In this document: positions 1-8,565 of the stretch, in pieces
Layout: each line of letters opens with the position of its first letter
Numbering within the stretch: the first letter of the stretch is position 1
Assembly (NCBI RefSeq): GCF_004570385.1
Contig: NZ_SPQL01000022.1
Coordinates: forward strand, 1 to 48,572
From: Blastococcus sp. CT_GayMR19
Lineage (GTDB): Bacteria > Actinomycetota > Actinomycetes > Mycobacteriales > Geodermatophilaceae
Direction of reading: 5' to 3'
Length of the DNA: 48,572 bases
Translations under genes and position numbers: made by a program
The notes under the pieces: generated by a model
The model's input: only the letters and a program-made list of their open reading frames with translations
What the model was told of the DNA's origin: nothing
Databases searched by the model: none

Positions 1-1553
1 ATCCGTGGGATTCGGCGGCGTCGGGGGCGACCGGGGCGGCGGCCACGTCGCTGACGGTGCCGGGGGTGACCACGACCACGGCCGGGGCGATGCTGATCGG
101 CGGGGTGGGCTTCAACAGCACCACCGCGACGGCGTCCCCGCCGAGCGGCTGGACGGAGTTGGGGGAGCCGACCGGCGGGCAGAACCTCGAGGTGGCCGGG
201 CAGGCCCGGCCGGCGGCGGGCGTCACCGGGAACGCGGTGTGGACGTTCAGCGGGTCCTACTCCTCGACCGGCTGGCTGCGCGCCCTGCGACCGGGAGGCG
301 CGGCAGAGCCGCCGCCCCCGCCGCCACCGACAGCGCCGACTGCGAGTTTCACGGCGACGCCACTGAGCGGCGTGTCCCCGCTGACCGTGCAGTTCACCGA
401 CACGTCGACGGGTTCTCCGACGTCGTGGGCGTGGGACTTCGATGACGAGACGAGTTCCACGGAGCGCAACCCGTCGCACACCTTCACCACGGGGACCTAC
501 GTGGTCTCCCTGACGGCGAGCAATGCAAACGGAACGAGTGCGCCGGCGACCAGGACGATCACGGTGACCGCGCCGCCGACGACGACGCCCACGGGTCGGG
601 TGTCAGCCACGGTGGAGACGGTTCCCGTCGCGAACAGTGGAGACGCCGCCGACGATGTCGCGATCTGGGTCAATCAGGCAGACCCCGCTCGCAGCACGGT
701 GATCGGTACGAACAAGCGCGCTGCGCTGCTGGTCTACGACCTGGCGGGTCAGTTGCTCCAGACCCTGCCCGTCGGGGAGGTCAACAACGTCGACGTCCGT
801 CCCGGCTTCGACCTCGCGGGCGTTCCGACTTCCCTGGTCACGGTGAGCAACCGCACCGATGACAGCATCGGCATCTTCGCGGTCGACCCCGTGACCAGGC
901 TGTTGCGGGATGTGGCGGCGCGCAAGATCACGACGAACATGCCCATCCTCGGCGCCTGCATGTATCGGAACGCGGCGGCGGGAACGACCTACGTCCTCGT
1001 GACCAGTGAGCTCGGGGCTGTCCAGCAGTGGCAGCTCACAGGTACGGGCGCGGGCACGGTCGACGCCACCATGGTCCGGACGTTCGCCGTCGGGTCGATC
1101 GCCGAAGGGTGCGTCGCGGACGACGACACGGGGGCCTTGTACGTCGCGGAGGAAAGCGGCGGGATCTGGCGGTACGGGGCCGATCCTGCGGCCGGGAGCA
1201 CCCGAACCCTGGTCGCCGGCGCATCGAATTCCGGCCCGCTGGTGCCCACGATCGAAGGTCTGACGTTGACCTACGGCCCCAACGGCACGGGCTACCTGTT
1301 CGCCTCCAGTCAGGGCGACAGCTCGTTCGCCGTCTACAGGCGGGAGGGGGCCAACGACTACGTGGGGTCCTTCGAGATCGTGGCCGGGGGCAGTATCGAC
1401 GGCGCCGAGGGGACCGACGGTATCGACGTCACGACCGCCAACCTGGGCCCGGCATTCCCGTCAGGTGTCTTCGTCGCGCAGGACGGACAGAACAACGGCA
1501 ACCAGAACTTCAAGCTGGTGCCCTACGAGCGGCTCGACGCACTCCTGAACTGA
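1..1553 (+). CDS. PKD-domain surface protein with C-terminal beta-propeller phytase domain (5' truncated)
   Basis: The reading frame is open from base 3, so the start lies outside the window. Visible parts in order: the end of the ~210-residue module also found four times in the next gene (bases 3-290, with TVPGVTTTTAGAM and GWLRALRP), one PKD domain (about 330-575, FTDTSTGSPTSWAWDF, NPSHTF), and a beta-propeller phytase-like domain (about 598-1550). The phytase signature stretches are present: SGDAADDVAIW, IGTNKRAALLVYDL, NNVDVRPGFDL, EGLTLTYGPNG, SSQGDSSFAVYRREG, VAQDGQNNG and NFKLVPYE. Family enzymes hydrolyse phytate with calcium; here the enzyme would be secreted and carried on an adhesin-like stalk. 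Its own signal peptide is not visible. A paralogous phytase as a lipoprotein lies at 7375-8535. The fold assignment is firm; activity on phytate is inferred. Confidence 0.88.
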   Translation, partial: PWDSAASGATGAAATSLTVPGVTTTTAGAMLIGGVGFNSTTATASPPSGWTELGEPTGGQNLEVAGQARPAAGVTGNAVWTFSGSYSSTGWLRALRPGGAAEPPPPPPPTAPTASFTATPLSGVSPLTVQFTDTSTGSPTSWAWDFDDETSSTERNPSHTFTTGTYVVSLTASNANGTSAPATRTITVTAPPTTTPTGRVSATVETVPVANSGDAADDVAIWVNQADPARSTVIGTNKRAALLVYDLAGQLLQTLPVGEVNNVDVRPGFDLAGVPTSLVTVSNRTDDSIGIFAVDPVTRLLRDVAARKITTNMPILGACMYRNAAAGTTYVLVTSELGAVQQWQLTGTGAGTVDATMVRTFAVGSIAEGCVADDDTGALYVAEESGGIWRYGADPAAGSTRTLVAGASNSGPLVPTIEGLTLTYGPNGTGYLFASSQGDSSFAVYRREGANDYVGSFEIVAGGSIDGAEGTDGIDVTTANLGPAFPSGVFVAQDGQNNGNQNFKLVPYERLDALLN

Positions 1554-1565
1554 CCTCTGCACAGC

Positions 1566-1582
1566 GCCGCAAATGGTGCGGC
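1566..1582 (+). terminator. weak hairpin after phytase gene
   Basis: Six-base stem (1566-1571 with 1577-1582) and a five-base loop, 12 bases after the stop codon. No T run follows. It is a possible terminator, weaker than others in the window. Confidence 0.3.
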
Positions 1583-1633
1583 CGAGCTCGATTGCATCCG
1601 CCGGACAGGGCGCCGGCAGATCATCTGCGTCTT

Positions 1634-1734
1634 TTCACCGATGACACTGGGTGTTCGGTTGATGCCGTTCCGCTGATTCACCTGATCGATGCGGGTGAAC
1701 GCGCCGTCCCAATCACCCGATACTGACCTACTTT
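1634..1734 (+). promoter_or_regulatory. putative promoter/operator region of the giant PKD gene
   Basis: The 275-base gap before the giant gene has noticeably more A+T than its surroundings. TTCACC occurs at 1634-1639 and 1677-1682, and its complement GGTGAA at 1694-1699, so the last two form an inverted repeat with an 11-base spacer. A -10-like TACTTT lies at 1729-1734; the same nine bases CTACTTTCG occur just before the beta-helix gene (15842-15850). No good -35 is seen. Function is inferred from position. Confidence 0.35.
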
Positions 1735-1828
1735 CGTGACGCCGCCGTTCCATTGCGCGGCTGAGTCACGGGGTTGGTTCGCCTTTCCGGTGCTCACGGG
1801 GGTTTCGGGAAAGGTGCAGGTCGTCTTC

Positions 1829-4800
1829 ATGCGCGCGCTTCGTCAACTGGTTCTCTGCGCCCTGGTCACATGCTCGGTCGCGCTGGGCACGCTCGCCGTG
1901 CCGGCCACCGCCTCGGCGGCAGAAGGCGACCTCGGGTATCAGGGCCCCTCCTTCGGGGCTCTGAACAATCCCCCCACCGCGGACAAGCCGCAGAGCAAGC
2001 TGTGGTTCCACGACGGTCGCTGGTGGGCCAACATGTGGGACACCACCACGGCGGACTGGCACATCTTCTGGCTGAACCGGACGAACAACACCTGGGTCGA
2101 CACCGGCGTCCGGGTCGACGAGCGCGCCAGCACGTCCTCCGACGCCCTCTGGGACGGTCAGAAGCTCTACGTGGCCAGCCACGTGGTCAGGACGGGCAGC
2201 GCCGCCTCGGCCGCGGGCCAGGCCGCACGCTTGTACCGCTTCAGCTACTCGCCGACGTCGAAGACCTTCTCGCTCGACGCCGGCTTCCCCACGCTCATCA
2301 ACGACTTCTCCAGTGAGTCCCTGACCATCGACAAGGACTCCACGGGCACCATCTGGGCGACCTGGACACAGGTCACGGGCACCGCCCCGGATGCCACGGG
2401 AACCGTCTACGTCAACTCCACGACGGGCACCAGCGGCGCGTGGAGCACCCCGCTCGTGGTGCCCACGACCGGGGGCGTGAACCCCACCACCGCCGTTGAC
2501 GACATCTCGGCCCTCGTCGCCTTCCAGGGGCGCATCGGCGTGCTCTGGAGCAACCAGTCGGACGGAACGGTGTACTGGTCGGTGCACTCCGACACCGCTC
2601 CACGGACGACGTGGACCGGCGGCATCGCACGGCGGGGCGCCGGCGAGGCGGACGACCACATCAACCTCAAGTCTCTCCAGTCCGATCAGGCCGGCCGCGT
2701 CTACGCGGTGGTCAAGACCGGCCTCGACCTCCTCGGCTCCTCGACGCCGTCCGACGCGCAGATCCGGCTGCTCACCTTCCGGCCGGGCACGGCGAGCTGG
2801 TCGGCCACCACCTTCGGCACCCTCGGCGACTGCCACACCCGCCCGCAGCTCGTGCTCGACGAGACGAACCAGCGCGTGCACGTGATCGCGACCGGCCCCA
2901 CGGCCAGCGGCGAGTGCACCGCCAGCGGCGCCGGCACGGTCTACATGAAGTCCACGCCGATGGAGAACCCGTCGTTCGCGCCCGGCGTCGGCACGCCGAT
3001 CATCCGGGACATCCTCTCGGACAACATGAACAACGTCACCACGACCAAGCAGAGCGTCACGGCTTCCAGCGGTCTGGTCGTGCTGGCGAGCAACATCACC
3101 ACCGATCGCTACTGGCACGCCGACATCTCGCTCGGTTCCGTGCCCGCGGTCCCGACCTCGTCGTTCACCTCCTCGGTGACCTCGGGCCAGGCTCCGTTGG
3201 AGGTGGCGTTCACCGACACCTCGACGGGCAGCCCGACGTCCTGGGCGTGGGACTTCGGTGACGGGGCCACGTCGACCGAGCGGAATCCTGCGCACACGTT
3301 CACGTCGGCCGGGGAGTTCACGGTCCGGCTCGTCGCGTCGAACGCGGCCGGAGCCGGCACCACGGCGACCGGCACGGTGACCGTGACGGCGCCGCCGGCC
3401 GGGAGCGGTTCGGTGACCGCGGCGTCGTCGGCGACCGCGGTGAGCGCCACGGCGGCGTCCGCCGTGACCGTCGGCAAGCCGGCCGGTGTCGCCACCGGCG
3501 ACGTGCTGATCGCCCACATCAACGTCAACAACGCGGCCGACATCGGGACGGCCCCGGCCGGCTGGGCGCCGGTCGTGGACCCGTTGAGCGTCAACGCGCG
3601 GGCCACGCTGTTCGCGTACTACAAGGTGGTCAGCAACGCGGCGAACGAGCCCGCCTCCTACACGTGGCAGCTCTCCGTGGCCGAGACGTGGAACGCCGGC
3701 ATCACGGCCTACCGCGGGGTGGACACGGCGACGCCGTTCGACACGGCCGCCGCGACGGCGTCCAACGACGTGACAGCGGCAGCCAGCTTGACCGTTCCCG
3801 GCGTCTCCACCAGCACGAACGGGGCGATGGTGATCGGCGCGGTCGGCCTCAACAACGCCGTCACCGCGGTGAACCCGCCGACGGGCTGGACGGAGAGCTG
3901 GGAGAGCACCGGCGCACAGGTCGCCGAGCTGGCGCACCGGGCGCGGCCCACGGCCGGCCCGACGGGCGACGCGACCTGGACCTTCGGCACGGCGGTCACG
4001 TCGGCCGGGTGGGTCCGGGGACTGCGCCCGGCAGCCGCCGTCGCGCCTCCGCGAACTCCGGAGTCGTCGTTCACGACGTCGGAGACGGCGGGGACCGCGC
4101 CGTTGACGGTCTCGTTCACCGACACCTCGACGCAGTCGCCGACGTCGTGGGCGTGGGCCTTCGGGGACGGTGGGACGTCGACGGTGCAGAACCCGTCGCA
4201 CACGTTCGCGGCGGGCACGCACACCGTGACGTTGACCGCGTCGAACGCCGCAGGTGCGGGCACGCCCGCGACCCGGACGATCACCGTGAGCCCGGCGCCG
4301 GTGCCGGTGTCGTCGTTCACGGCGTCGCCGGAGTCGGGGACGGCGCCGTTGACGGTGGCCTTCACCGACACTTCGTCGGAGGCGCCGACGTCGTGGGCGT
4401 GGGCCTTCGGTGATGGTGGGACGTCGACGGTGCAGAACCCGTCGCACACGTTCGCGGCGGGCACGCACACGGTCACGTTGACCGCGTCGAACGCGGCGGG
4501 TGCGGGTTCGACCGCGACCCGGACGATCACCGTCACGGCGGCTCCGCCGACCGGCGGGACCGGCACGGTGACGGCGGGGGCGTCGTCGACGGCGGTGAGC
4601 ACCGCGGCGGTGACCTCGGTGAGCATTCCGCGGCCGGCGGGTGTGGTGGCCGGGACGGTGCTGATCGCGCAGTTCACCGCGGATGACGGACCGTCGGTGA
4701 CCACGGTGCCGGCCGGCTGGTCGGCGGTGGTGGCGCCGTTGAGCGTCGACGCCCGGGCCACGGTATTCACCTACTACAAGGTGACGGGGGCCGCGGAGCC

Positions 4801-7270
4801 GGCGTCCTACGCCTGGGGGCTGTCGACGGCGGTGAAGTGGAACGCGGGGATCACCGCGTTCGCCGGGGTGGATCCGGTCACACCGTTCGACACCGCGGCC
4901 TCCACCGCGTCGAACCTGGGCGCGAACTCGGCCAGCTTGACGGTGCCGGGGGTGACCACCACGAGGACCGGGGCGATGCTGGTCGGCGGGGTGGGGATGA
5001 ACTCCTCGGCGGCGACGGTGACGCCGCCGGCGTCCTGGACGGAGACCTGGGAGGGCACGACCGCCCAGGTCTCGGAGTCCGCCCGGCAGGCGCGGCCGAC
5101 GGCCGGGGCGACCGGGAACGCGACCTGGAACTTCAGCACCGGGGTGATCTCCGCGGGCTGGTTGCGGGCGCTGCGCCCGGCCGCCGGGAGCGAGGAGCCG
5201 CCGCCGGGTCCGTCGGTGCCGGTGTCGTCGTTCACGGCGTCGCCGGAGTCGGGGACGGCGCCGCTGACGGTGGCCTTCACCGACACCTCGTCGGAGGCGC
5301 CGACGTCGTGGGCGTGGGCCTTCGGTGATGGTGGGACGTCGACGGTGCAGAACCCGTCGCACACGTTCGCGGCGGGCACGCACACGGTGACGCTGACCGC
5401 GTCCAACGCGGCGGGTGCGGGGTCGACCGCGACCCGGACGATCACCGTCACGGCGGCTCCGCCGACCGGCGGGACCGGCACGGTGACGGCGGGGTCGTTC
5501 ACCTCGGCGTCGGGGGCGACGGCGGGGACGGCGGTGACGGTGCCCAAGCCGGCCGGAGTGGTGACCGGTGATGTGCTGGTGGCGCAGATCAACGCCGACC
5601 TGAACCCGAACGTGGCGGCGGCGCCGGCGGGCTGGTCGACGGCGATCGCGCCGCGGTCCAGCGGGACCGGGAACCGGTTGTTCGCCTACTACAAGGTGAT
5701 CACGAATGCGTCGGCGGAGCCGGCGTCCTACAGCTGGACGCTGTCGGCGGCGGTGAAGTGGAACGCGGGGATCGCCGACTTCCACGGCGTCGATTCCGCG
5801 AACCCGTGGGATTCCGCGGCGTCGGGGGCGACCGGGGCGGCGGCCACGTCGCTGACGGTGCCGGGGGTGACCACGACCACGGCCGGGGCGATGCTGGTCG
5901 GCGGGGTGGGCTTCAACAGCACCGCCGCGACCGCGACCCCGCCGAGTGGCTGGGTGGAGCTGGGGGAGCCGACCGGCGGGCAGAACACCGAGGTCGCCCG
6001 GCAGGCCCGGCCGACGGCAGGGGCCACCGGGAACGCGGTGTGGACGTTCAGCGGGTCCTACACCTCCACCGGCTGGTTGCGGGCGCTGCGCCCGGCCGCC
6101 GGGAGTGAGGAGCCGCCGCCGGGTCCGTCGGTGCCGGTGTCGTCGTTCACGGCGTCGTCGGAGTCGGGGACGGCGCCGTTGACGGTGGCCTTCACCGACA
6201 CCTCGACCGGGTCTCCGACGTCGTGGGCGTGGGCCTTCGGTGATGGTGGGACGTCGACGGTGCAGAACCCGTCGCACACGTTCGCGGCGGGCACGCACAC
6301 GGTCACGTTGACCGCGTCGAACGCGGCGGGTGCGGGGTCGACCGCGACCCGGACGATCACCGTCACGGCGGCTCCGCCGACCGGGTCGGCGCCGGCGTCG
6401 TCATTCTTGGCGTCGCCGGAGTCGGGGACGGCGCCGCTGGTGGTGTCCTTCACGGACACCTCGACGGGCAGTCCGACGTCGTGGGCGTGGGCCTTCGGTG
6501 ACGGTGGGACGTCGACGGTGCAGAACCCGTCGCACACGTTCGCGGCCGGCACGCACACGGTGACGCTCACGGCGTCGAACGCCTCCGGTGCGGGCACGAC
6601 CGCGTCGCGGACGATCACGGTGACCCCGCCGGCCCCCGGCGGTGGTGGTGGCATCGTGGTGGGCGCCTCGAGCCAGGCCTTGAGCACCACGACGGTGAGC
6701 ACCGTGACCATCCCCACGCCCGCGGGCGTGGTGGCGGGCGACGTGCTGATCGCGCAGATCACCGCGGACGACGCGCCGTCGATCACCACGGTCCCGGCCG
6801 GCTGGTCGACCGTGGTGGATCCGCTGGCGATGGGGACCAGCGCCCGGCTCTTCGTCTACTACAAGGTGGCGGGGGCCTCGGAACCGGCCTCGTACGCATG
6901 GGGGCTGTCCACGCCGGAGAAGTGGAACGCCGCGATGACCGGCTTCCACGGCGTGGACGGTGCGAACCCGTTCGACACCGCAGCCAGTACCAGGGTGAAC
7001 ACCAGCACGGCCACCACCCTGACCGTGCCGGGGGTCACGACGGCGACGGCGGGCGCCCTGCTCGTCGGCGGCGTGGGGGCGAACAACGCCTCCCTCGCGG
7101 TGACGGAGCCGACCGGCTGGACGGAACTGGTGGACGGGCGCGGCGCTCAGGTGACCGAGTCGGCCTACCAGACCCGTCCGGCGGCCGGTGCCACGGGTGA
7201 TGCCACCTGGCAGCTCAGTGCGGCGTACACCTCGGCCGGCTGGCTGCGCGCCATCCGTCCGGCGAGCTGA
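1829..7270 (+). CDS. giant secreted multi-PKD repeat protein
   Basis: A protein of 1813 residues. I chose ATG 1829 because it opens directly on a signal peptide (MRALRQLVLCALV, cleavage near TASAAEG); an upstream GTG at 1736 would put 31 non-signal residues before it. Order: an N-terminal region with propeller-like repeats (about residues 30-435, rich in W and D turns, sialidase-like in feel); PKD1 (440-523); module A1 (525-736); PKD2 (741-821); PKD3 (823-905); A2 (911-1120); PKD4 (1129-1211); A3 (1214-1426); PKD5 (1434-1516); PKD6 (1520-1601); A4 (1608-1813). PKDs carry WAFGDGGTS and NPSHTFAAGTHTVTL. The A modules share AGWS, YYKV, EPASY, KWNAGI, GVD..PFD, LTVPGV and SAGWLRA. There is no LPXTG or C-terminal membrane segment, so it is probably released or loosely attached. 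Likely an adhesin or polymer-binding matrix protein; no enzyme motif recognised. Confidence 0.85.
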   Translation: MRALRQLVLCALVTCSVALGTLAVPATASAAEGDLGYQGPSFGALNNPPTADKPQSKLWFHDGRWWANMWDTTTADWHIFWLNRTNNTWVDTGVRVDERASTSSDALWDGQKLYVASHVVRTGSAASAAGQAARLYRFSYSPTSKTFSLDAGFPTLINDFSSESLTIDKDSTGTIWATWTQVTGTAPDATGTVYVNSTTGTSGAWSTPLVVPTTGGVNPTTAVDDISALVAFQGRIGVLWSNQSDGTVYWSVHSDTAPRTTWTGGIARRGAGEADDHINLKSLQSDQAGRVYAVVKTGLDLLGSSTPSDAQIRLLTFRPGTASWSATTFGTLGDCHTRPQLVLDETNQRVHVIATGPTASGECTASGAGTVYMKSTPMENPSFAPGVGTPIIRDILSDNMNNVTTTKQSVTASSGLVVLASNITTDRYWHADISLGSVPAVPTSSFTSSVTSGQAPLEVAFTDTSTGSPTSWAWDFGDGATSTERNPAHTFTSAGEFTVRLVASNAAGAGTTATGTVTVTAPPAGSGSVTAASSATAVSATAASAVTVGKPAGVATGDVLIAHINVNNAADIGTAPAGWAPVVDPLSVNARATLFAYYKVVSNAANEPASYTWQLSVAETWNAGITAYRGVDTATPFDTAAATASNDVTAAASLTVPGVSTSTNGAMVIGAVGLNNAVTAVNPPTGWTESWESTGAQVAELAHRARPTAGPTGDATWTFGTAVTSAGWVRGLRPAAAVAPPRTPESSFTTSETAGTAPLTVSFTDTSTQSPTSWAWAFGDGGTSTVQNPSHTFAAGTHTVTLTASNAAGAGTPATRTITVSPAPVPVSSFTASPESGTAPLTVAFTDTSSEAPTSWAWAFGDGGTSTVQNPSHTFAAGTHTVTLTASNAAGAGSTATRTITVTAAPPTGGTGTVTAGASSTAVSTAAVTSVSIPRPAGVVAGTVLIAQFTADDGPSVTTVPAGWSAVVAPLSVDARATVFTYYKVTGAAEPASYAWGLSTAVKWNAGITAFAGVDPVTPFDTAASTASNLGANSASLTVPGVTTTRTGAMLVGGVGMNSSAATVTPPASWTETWEGTTAQVSESARQARPTAGATGNATWNFSTGVISAGWLRALRPAAGSEEPPPGPSVPVSSFTASPESGTAPLTVAFTDTSSEAPTSWAWAFGDGGTSTVQNPSHTFAAGTHTVTLTASNAAGAGSTATRTITVTAAPPTGGTGTVTAGSFTSASGATAGTAVTVPKPAGVVTGDVLVAQINADLNPNVAAAPAGWSTAIAPRSSGTGNRLFAYYKVITNASAEPASYSWTLSAAVKWNAGIADFHGVDSANPWDSAASGATGAAATSLTVPGVTTTTAGAMLVGGVGFNSTAATATPPSGWVELGEPTGGQNTEVARQARPTAGATGNAVWTFSGSYTSTGWLRALRPAAGSEEPPPGPSVPVSSFTASSESGTAPLTVAFTDTSTGSPTSWAWAFGDGGTSTVQNPSHTFAAGTHTVTLTASNAAGAGSTATRTITVTAAPPTGSAPASSFLASPESGTAPLVVSFTDTSTGSPTSWAWAFGDGGTSTVQNPSHTFAAGTHTVTLTASNASGAGTTASRTITVTPPAPGGGGGIVVGASSQALSTTTVSTVTIPTPAGVVAGDVLIAQITADDAPSITTVPAGWSTVVDPLAMGTSARLFVYYKVAGASEPASYAWGLSTPEKWNAAMTGFHGVDGANPFDTAASTRVNTSTATTLTVPGVTTATAGALLVGGVGANNASLAVTEPTGWTELVDGRGAQVTESAYQTRPAAGATGDATWQLSAAYTSAGWLRAIRPAS
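3148..7267 (+). repeat. internal PKD and module-A repeat array
   Basis: Six PKD units (~250 bases each) and four module-A units (~630 bases each). The PKD units starting near 4297, 5215 and 6130 are almost identical at the DNA level over about 250 bases, not only in protein. Part of A3 (from about 5809) also matches the first bases of the window almost exactly. This implies recent unit duplication or gene conversion. Confidence 0.85.
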
Positions 7271-7279
7271 GGAGGCACC

Positions 7280-7321
7280 GGGCGGCCGTCCACGAGCCGG
7301 AAGAGCTGTGGACGGCCGCCC
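7280..7321 (+). terminator. strong hairpin terminator after giant gene
   Basis: Perfect 14-base stem (7280-7293 with 7308-7321) and a 14-base loop, beginning 9 bases after the stop codon. There is no T tract, as is common in high-G+C actinobacteria. It separates the giant gene from the phytase lipoprotein gene. Confidence 0.75.
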
Positions 7322-7374
7322 CGGGCCGCGGATGCCGCTGAGGAACCCCCCACACCGGAACCGGATGGACCAGA

Positions 7375-8535
7375 ATGCCCGCCATGGGAGTTCGCCAGGC
7401 AGGTGGCCGGTCGGGGCGGTGGGTCGGTCGGCCGTCGGTTCCGCGCGCCGTACTGACTCTCTCTGCCGCGGTGGCGCTGGCCGGCTGTTCGGCCGCCGCC
7501 GATCCGGCGGACGGGACCGCCCCGGCGGCGCCCGAGGCGAGCCTCTCGTCCGCGTCCGAGGTCCTGTCCCCGAACGTCGCCGCGCTGGTGGAGACGGATC
7601 CGGTCCCGCACACCGGCGATGCGGCCGACGACCCGGCCGTGTGGGCCAATCCGGCCGATCCGTCCATGAGCGCGATCGTCGGGACCGACAAGCAGGGCGG
7701 GATGCTTGTCTACGACCTGACCGGCCGGCAGCTGCAGTACCTGCCGGTGGGAGAGATGAACAACGTCGACCTCCGGCCGGCTGCGAACGGCTTCACCCTC
7801 GGTGGCAGCCCGGTCGTGCTCGTCGTCTCCGGGAACCGCAGTGACAACACCATCCGGGCGTTCGTCCTGGACCCGGACACCCGTCAACTGCGGGACGTGG
7901 CGGGCGACGCCATCCGCCCGGACCTGGAGGTCTACGGGTCCTGCCTGTACCGGAGCGCCACGACCCGCACGGTGTACGCCTTCGTGAACAGCAAGGAGGG
8001 CGAGGTCGAGCAGTGGAGGCTGTCCGACGACGGTGCGGGCGGGGTCGTGGGCGAACAGGTCCGTTCGTTCCGGGTCGAGTCGCAGGTCGAGGGATGTGTC
8101 GCTGACGACGAGCTGGGCGCCTTCTACCTCGGCGAGGAGACCACGGGGATCTGGAAGTTCGGGGCGGAGCCGGATGCCGGCGACGCCGGAGAACTCATCG
8201 CCCCGGTGACGGAGTCCGGGCCACTCGTCGGCCAGGTCGAAGGGCTCACGCTCGCGTACGGGGACGGGGGAGCGGGATACCTGATCGCCTCGAGCCAGGG
8301 CGACAGCTCGTTCGCCGTCTTCCGGCGGGAGGGCGACAACGGCTACGTCGGCTCCTTCCGGATCGTCCCCGGCGGAGGGATCGACGGCACGGACCATACG
8401 GACGGGATCGATGTCGTGACGGCCGGCCTGGGGCCGTCGTTCCCCTCGGGGGTGCTCGTGGCGCAGGACGGCGAGAACGACGGCGAAGGGCAGAACTTCA
8501 AGCTCGTCCCGCTCGAGGACGTCCTTCCCCGCTGA
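7375..8535 (+). CDS. beta-propeller phytase, lipoprotein
   Basis: A 386-residue protein (or 383 from ATG 7384). A twin-basic N-terminus leads to a hydrophobic stretch ending in the lipobox LAGC with the lipid-bearing Cys at residue 38, so it should be anchored to the outer face of the membrane. The whole mature part is a phytase-type six-bladed propeller: TGDAADDPAVWANP, GTDKQGGMLVYDL, NNVDLRP, EGLTLAYG, SSQGDSSFAVFRREG, VAQDGEND and NFKLVPLE. It parallels the C-terminal domain of the truncated gene at the window start, including the closing NFKLVP stretch, so the two are paralogs flanking the giant adhesin. Role: calcium-dependent release of phosphate from phytate or related phosphoesters. 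Length fits the family (~350-380). Confidence 0.9.
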   Translation: MPAMGVRQAGGRSGRWVGRPSVPRAVLTLSAAVALAGCSAAADPADGTAPAAPEASLSSASEVLSPNVAALVETDPVPHTGDAADDPAVWANPADPSMSAIVGTDKQGGMLVYDLTGRQLQYLPVGEMNNVDLRPAANGFTLGGSPVVLVVSGNRSDNTIRAFVLDPDTRQLRDVAGDAIRPDLEVYGSCLYRSATTRTVYAFVNSKEGEVEQWRLSDDGAGGVVGEQVRSFRVESQVEGCVADDELGAFYLGEETTGIWKFGAEPDAGDAGELIAPVTESGPLVGQVEGLTLAYGDGGAGYLIASSQGDSSFAVFRREGDNGYVGSFRIVPGGGIDGTDHTDGIDVVTAGLGPSFPSGVLVAQDGENDGEGQNFKLVPLEDVLPR

Positions 8536-8565
8536 GTCTCGACCCGGTGGTGAACGACGTGACCC

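Noticed and set aside
1766-6298. 1510-codon open frame on the minus strand
   Set aside because: Arg/His-rich antisense shadow of the giant PKD gene; no ribosome site or domain. Long shadows are expected in repetitive high-G+C genes.
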